A stretch of 64,000 bases of DNA from Salibacter sp031581065 (GTDB taxonomy: Bacteria; Bacteroidota; Bacteroidia; Flavobacteriales_G; Salibacteraceae): assembly GCF_031581065.1 (NCBI RefSeq), contig NZ_JAVLBN010000005.1, positions 31,254 to 95,253 of the forward strand. The letters are read 5' to 3'. The notes below the pieces were generated by a model, which searched no databases, had not been told where the DNA came from, and worked only from the letters and a program-made list of their open reading frames with translations. Every line of letters begins with the position of its first letter. The stretch's first letter is position 1. Both the position numbers and the translations under genes were made by a program. Shown here one piece after another: positions 61,880 to 64,000 of the stretch.

Positions 61880-64000
61880 CTACTTAATCTTCATCACTTT
61901 TCCATTCAGCGTATTTTTTTCTGTCTTGATTCTATAAATGTATTGGCCGGCAGGTAGTTCGCTCATGTCAACCACGTTCCTGGCCGATGTCAATCTTTCG
62001 GATCTGACCATTGAACCTACCATATCATAAATTTCAACTTCAGCCTGCCTATCATTTGGTAACTCAATTGTCAATTGATCAACAGCCGGGTTTGGATAAA
62101 TTGAGACATCTTCCTGACTCACCACCTCATCAACAGATGTTGGCACTGATGGCAACTCTACAAGGTTACCGCCTTCAGAAAGAGCAGCCCACAATCCAAA
62201 TGCTTCTCCATTGCTGTTTTGACTAGGATCTAAAAATCCTGAGGCGAGAACTGTAATTGCCGAATCCTGTAAATTGAGCGTTGAAAGTGGCGCACTGTAT
62301 CCGGCAACTGTAGTTTGGCCATTAGAAGATGTTACATTCAATTGATAATCTGCAGTTGCGACTTCCAAGTAAGAGCTATAGTCACCGTACTGGATATCAT
62401 CAACTAAAGTGCCGGCTCCGGCATCAACTTCAACCACATCAACTGTTGGAGCATCTGTAGCACCGTGAAATACAAGCACATCTGTTTCGCCTGAATTTGC
62501 TGCCTCAGTTCTCGCATTGGTATTGAGGTAGAGATCAAATCCAGCTTGAGAAGCATCTGGTGTGTAACCAGACTGACTCACGATTCCGTTTGCTACAATA
62601 ATATTTGAACTACCTTCATTCATTGTGACGGCCTTATCAAAGATACTATTTGAAAAATCTGTGCTGGCTTCATCAGCTACGTGAAGGGTAATATTAATTC
62701 CAGATGGCACTTCCATGAATGGAGTTGCGGTTCTGAAAGAAACATCATCAATTTTTCCCATTTGCTCTCCTGCTGGACCTTCAGCGTATAGATCGACTGT
62801 TTCTGCTGCCATATCTGCACTGTTGTGGATGATTTGAAGCTCAGCAGTTTGCATAGGCAACCTAACAAACTGACCTCCCTCCGGCAGGATTGCGAAGAGG
62901 CCAAACTCTTCTCCATCAGAGTTTTGTGATGGATCTAAAAACCCTGATGCTACAACTGTTAACGCTGTGTCACCCAATCCAAGTGTTGCGAGTGGAGCGT
63001 TGAAATTCCTTACATCAATTGAACCACTACCGTCTCTTACGGTCAGATCCAAATCGGCTAAAGGTGCATTGATGTAACCCTGGAAATCTCCGTAATTCAA
63101 ATCGTCAACTATCGTTGCTCCCAAAGTATTTTCGAAAACATCAACTGTTGGTGCATCGGTTGCCCCGTGATAAACTAATACATCAACCTCACCGGCATTT
63201 TGAGAAGACGTTCTTGCGCCTTCAAAAAAGTCGATATTGAATGGTTGAGAAGGAGTGTATCCACTACCGCTAACTATACCACTTGCGATTCCTACGTAAC
63301 TGGAATCAGTCGTGAGAGTGACTGCCTGAGTGTAAATACCACTTGCCGGACTTGTACTTGTATCGGGAGCAACTACTGCTTCTAATTCAAGAGAGTTATC
63401 AATACTTGCCGGAGCCGGTAAGAATCCTGTTGCAGATTGATAAGTTACATCATCTAACTTGGCTAGTGTCACACCTACCGGATCAACAAGGTAAATATCA
63501 ACAATTTCTGCAGCCTGATCTGCTGAGTTGTGCGCAAACTGAGCTGTAGCTGCTGACATAGGCAATTCGATTAACTGACCTCCTGAAGGAAGTGCAGCAT
63601 ACAAGCCAAAACTTTCACCGTTGTTATTGGCTGATGGATCTAGAAATCCACTGGCCAAGACCACTAAAGCAGAATCTTCTAAACCTAAAGTTTGAAGAGG
63701 AGCTGCGTACTCTCTAACTGTTACAGCACCTGTCTGATCCTGGACCTGAAGTGTATAATCATCTGTGTTCAATGATAGGTAAGAGGCAGAATAATCTCCG
63801 TAATTGAGATCATCAATAATAGTTCCTGCTCCTACTCCAACTTCTGCTATATCAACTGTTGGAGCATCTGTTGCTCCGTGAAATGCCAAAACATCAGTTT
63901 CACCAGAGCCTTGGTTAGCTGCCTGCTCTCTACCGGTTGGAAAAATAGAAATTGTAAAGGGCTCAAAGTTTGAATACCCCATTTGAGAAATTAATCCATT
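61880..64000 (-). CDS. DUF4397-repeat protein with T9SS sorting domain (5' end outside window)
   Basis: At least 706 residues; the reading stays open to base 64000 (upstream codons read NGLISQMGYSNF), so the start is missing. Tandem units of about 200 residues repeat VDVLVFHGATDAPTVDV, then DDLNYGDYSSYL, then SAPLSTLGLGDSAITVLASG with FLDPSQNSNGEEFGL, as in DUF4397 beta-sandwiches. Three units are visible. The C-terminal sorting domain runs from VSIYPNPAVDQ to NGKVMKIK. Likely cell-surface or secreted. Repeat copies at 62000 and 63041. Confidence 0.9.
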   Translation of the reverse strand, partial: NGLISQMGYSNFEPFTISIFPTGREQAANQGSGETDVLAFHGATDAPTVDIAEVGVGAGTIIDDLNYGDYSASYLSLNTDDYTLQVQDQTGAVTVREYAAPLQTLGLEDSALVVLASGFLDPSANNNGESFGLYAALPSGGQLIELPMSAATAQFAHNSADQAAEIVDIYLVDPVGVTLAKLDDVTYQSATGFLPAPASIDNSLELEAVVAPDTSTSPASGIYTQAVTLTTDSSYVGIASGIVSGSGYTPSQPFNIDFFEGARTSSQNAGEVDVLVYHGATDAPTVDVFENTLGATIVDDLNYGDFQGYINAPLADLDLTVRDGSGSIDVRNFNAPLATLGLGDTALTVVASGFLDPSQNSDGEEFGLFAILPEGGQFVRLPMQTAELQIIHNSADMAAETVDLYAEGPAGEQMGKIDDVSFRTATPFMEVPSGINITLHVADEASTDFSNSIFDKAVTMNEGSSNIIVANGIVSQSGYTPDASQAGFDLYLNTNARTEAANSGETDVLVFHGATDAPTVDVVEVDAGAGTLVDDIQYGDYSSYLEVATADYQLNVTSSNGQTTVAGYSAPLSTLNLQDSAITVLASGFLDPSQNSNGEAFGLWAALSEGGNLVELPSVPTSVDEVVSQEDVSIYPNPAVDQLTIELPNDRQAEVEIYDMVGSMVRSERLTSARNVVDMSELPAGQYIYRIKTEKNTLNGKVMKIK

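Larger units (their letters stand above)
764..63050. repeat. Dispersed 11-bp word GGNTCTGACCR, 33 copies
   Basis: Start of each 10-bp GGNTCTGACC core. Plus orientation (17): 7072, 7939, 10934, 13104, 20511, 22887, 25035, 29200, 31442, 32413, 40416, 42833, 45759, 49510, 52742, 55151, 62000. Reverse, GGTCAGANCC (16): 764, 9667, 12824, 17541, 18673, 26474, 29019, 29652, 31306, 36347, 47025, 48470, 54243, 55102, 59616, 63041. The base after the core is a purine in all 33. The third base is free. Counted by eye, so a few could be missed. Intergenic copies: 18673, 36347, 42833, 48470, 55102, 55151. Confidence 0.9.

Noticed and set aside
764..63050. GGNTCTGACCR as a Chi or KOPS-type oriented motif
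   Set aside because: Those signals are skewed along the replication arm. Here the orientations are 17 to 16 over 64 kb.
764..63050. GGNTCTGACCR as a protein-level repeat (for example a GSD motif)
   Set aside because: Copies are read in five different phases and six are non-coding.
1..64000. tRNA, rRNA or riboswitch genes
   Set aside because: No cloverleaf with a TTCGA-type loop or recognised riboswitch core was found by eye; a covariance-model scan would be decisive.

Overview
This is 64 kb of the chromosome of a free-living, aerobic, gliding/marine-type Bacteroidota (Flavobacteriia-like). The evidence is: several secreted proteins ending in type IX secretion (T9SS) C-terminal sorting domains; an alternative complex III gene set (actA-F) followed by cytochrome oxidase coxB-coxA; SusC-free but barrel-rich surface genes (DUF5777, DUF6029-like, PorT-like, PorV/PorQ-like); a SecA without a C-terminal zinc motif; and promoters of the Bacteroidota type (TTG, about 19 bp, TAnnTTTG). 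Genes are tightly packed: only about 5% of the window is non-coding, by hand addition. No rRNA, tRNA, CRISPR array, prophage or intact insertion sequence was seen.

Layout. 1-1.3 kb: partial malic enzyme and a divergent sirtuin. 1.4-10.3 kb: surface/secretion island with three Omp28-like CxxC proteins, two of them T9SS cargo, a TlpA-type thioredoxin and two outer-membrane barrels. 10.2-13.2 kb: queG-ruvB and two hypothetical genes. 13.2-24.7 kb: a minus-strand respiratory operon, actABCDEF-coxB-coxA. 24.9-32.5 kb: SPOR protein, Ig-like repeat protein, aspartate kinase, then a coupled cluster (2-hydroxyacid dehydrogenase, rsmA, DUF4286, TPR protein). 32.5-35.3 kb: lipoprotein, serS, rpmA, rplU. 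35.3-41.5 kb: EamA transporter, ABC ATPase, cobalamin adenosyltransferase, DUF2795, secA. 41.5-47.3 kb: GNAT-like protein, purS, pssA, and a redox/envelope cluster (DUF5777 barrel, YceI, OB-fold protein, CX4CH lipoprotein) plus a CDF transporter. 47.4-55 kb: PorV/PorQ-like barrel, two glycosyltransferases, LVIVD lipoprotein, comM, gmhA, small lipoprotein. 55.2-60 kb: rimP-nusA-infB. 60-64 kb: a MORN-variant protein and a partial DUF4397-repeat T9SS protein.

The main discovery candidate is not a gene. An 11-bp asymmetric word, GGNTCTGACCR (reverse complement YGGTCAGANCC), occurs 33 times by eye, about once per 1.9 kb. Chance predicts about 0.2-0.5 copies. It is balanced between strands (17/16), occurs in all five reading phases that avoid its internal TGA, and is over-represented between genes (6 of 33). 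This is the signature of a DNA-level signal such as the DNA-uptake sequences of Neisseriaceae and Pasteurellaceae. A comM homologue, whose family acts in transformation in some bacteria, lies in the same window. I know of no such signal described for Bacteroidota; its function here is inference.

Secondary points of interest are an intrinsic terminator inside the apparent leader of rimP-nusA-infB, a 141-bp structured element with 13-bp terminal inverted repeats, terminators embedded in coding ends, and a coiled-coil insertion in cytochrome oxidase subunit II.
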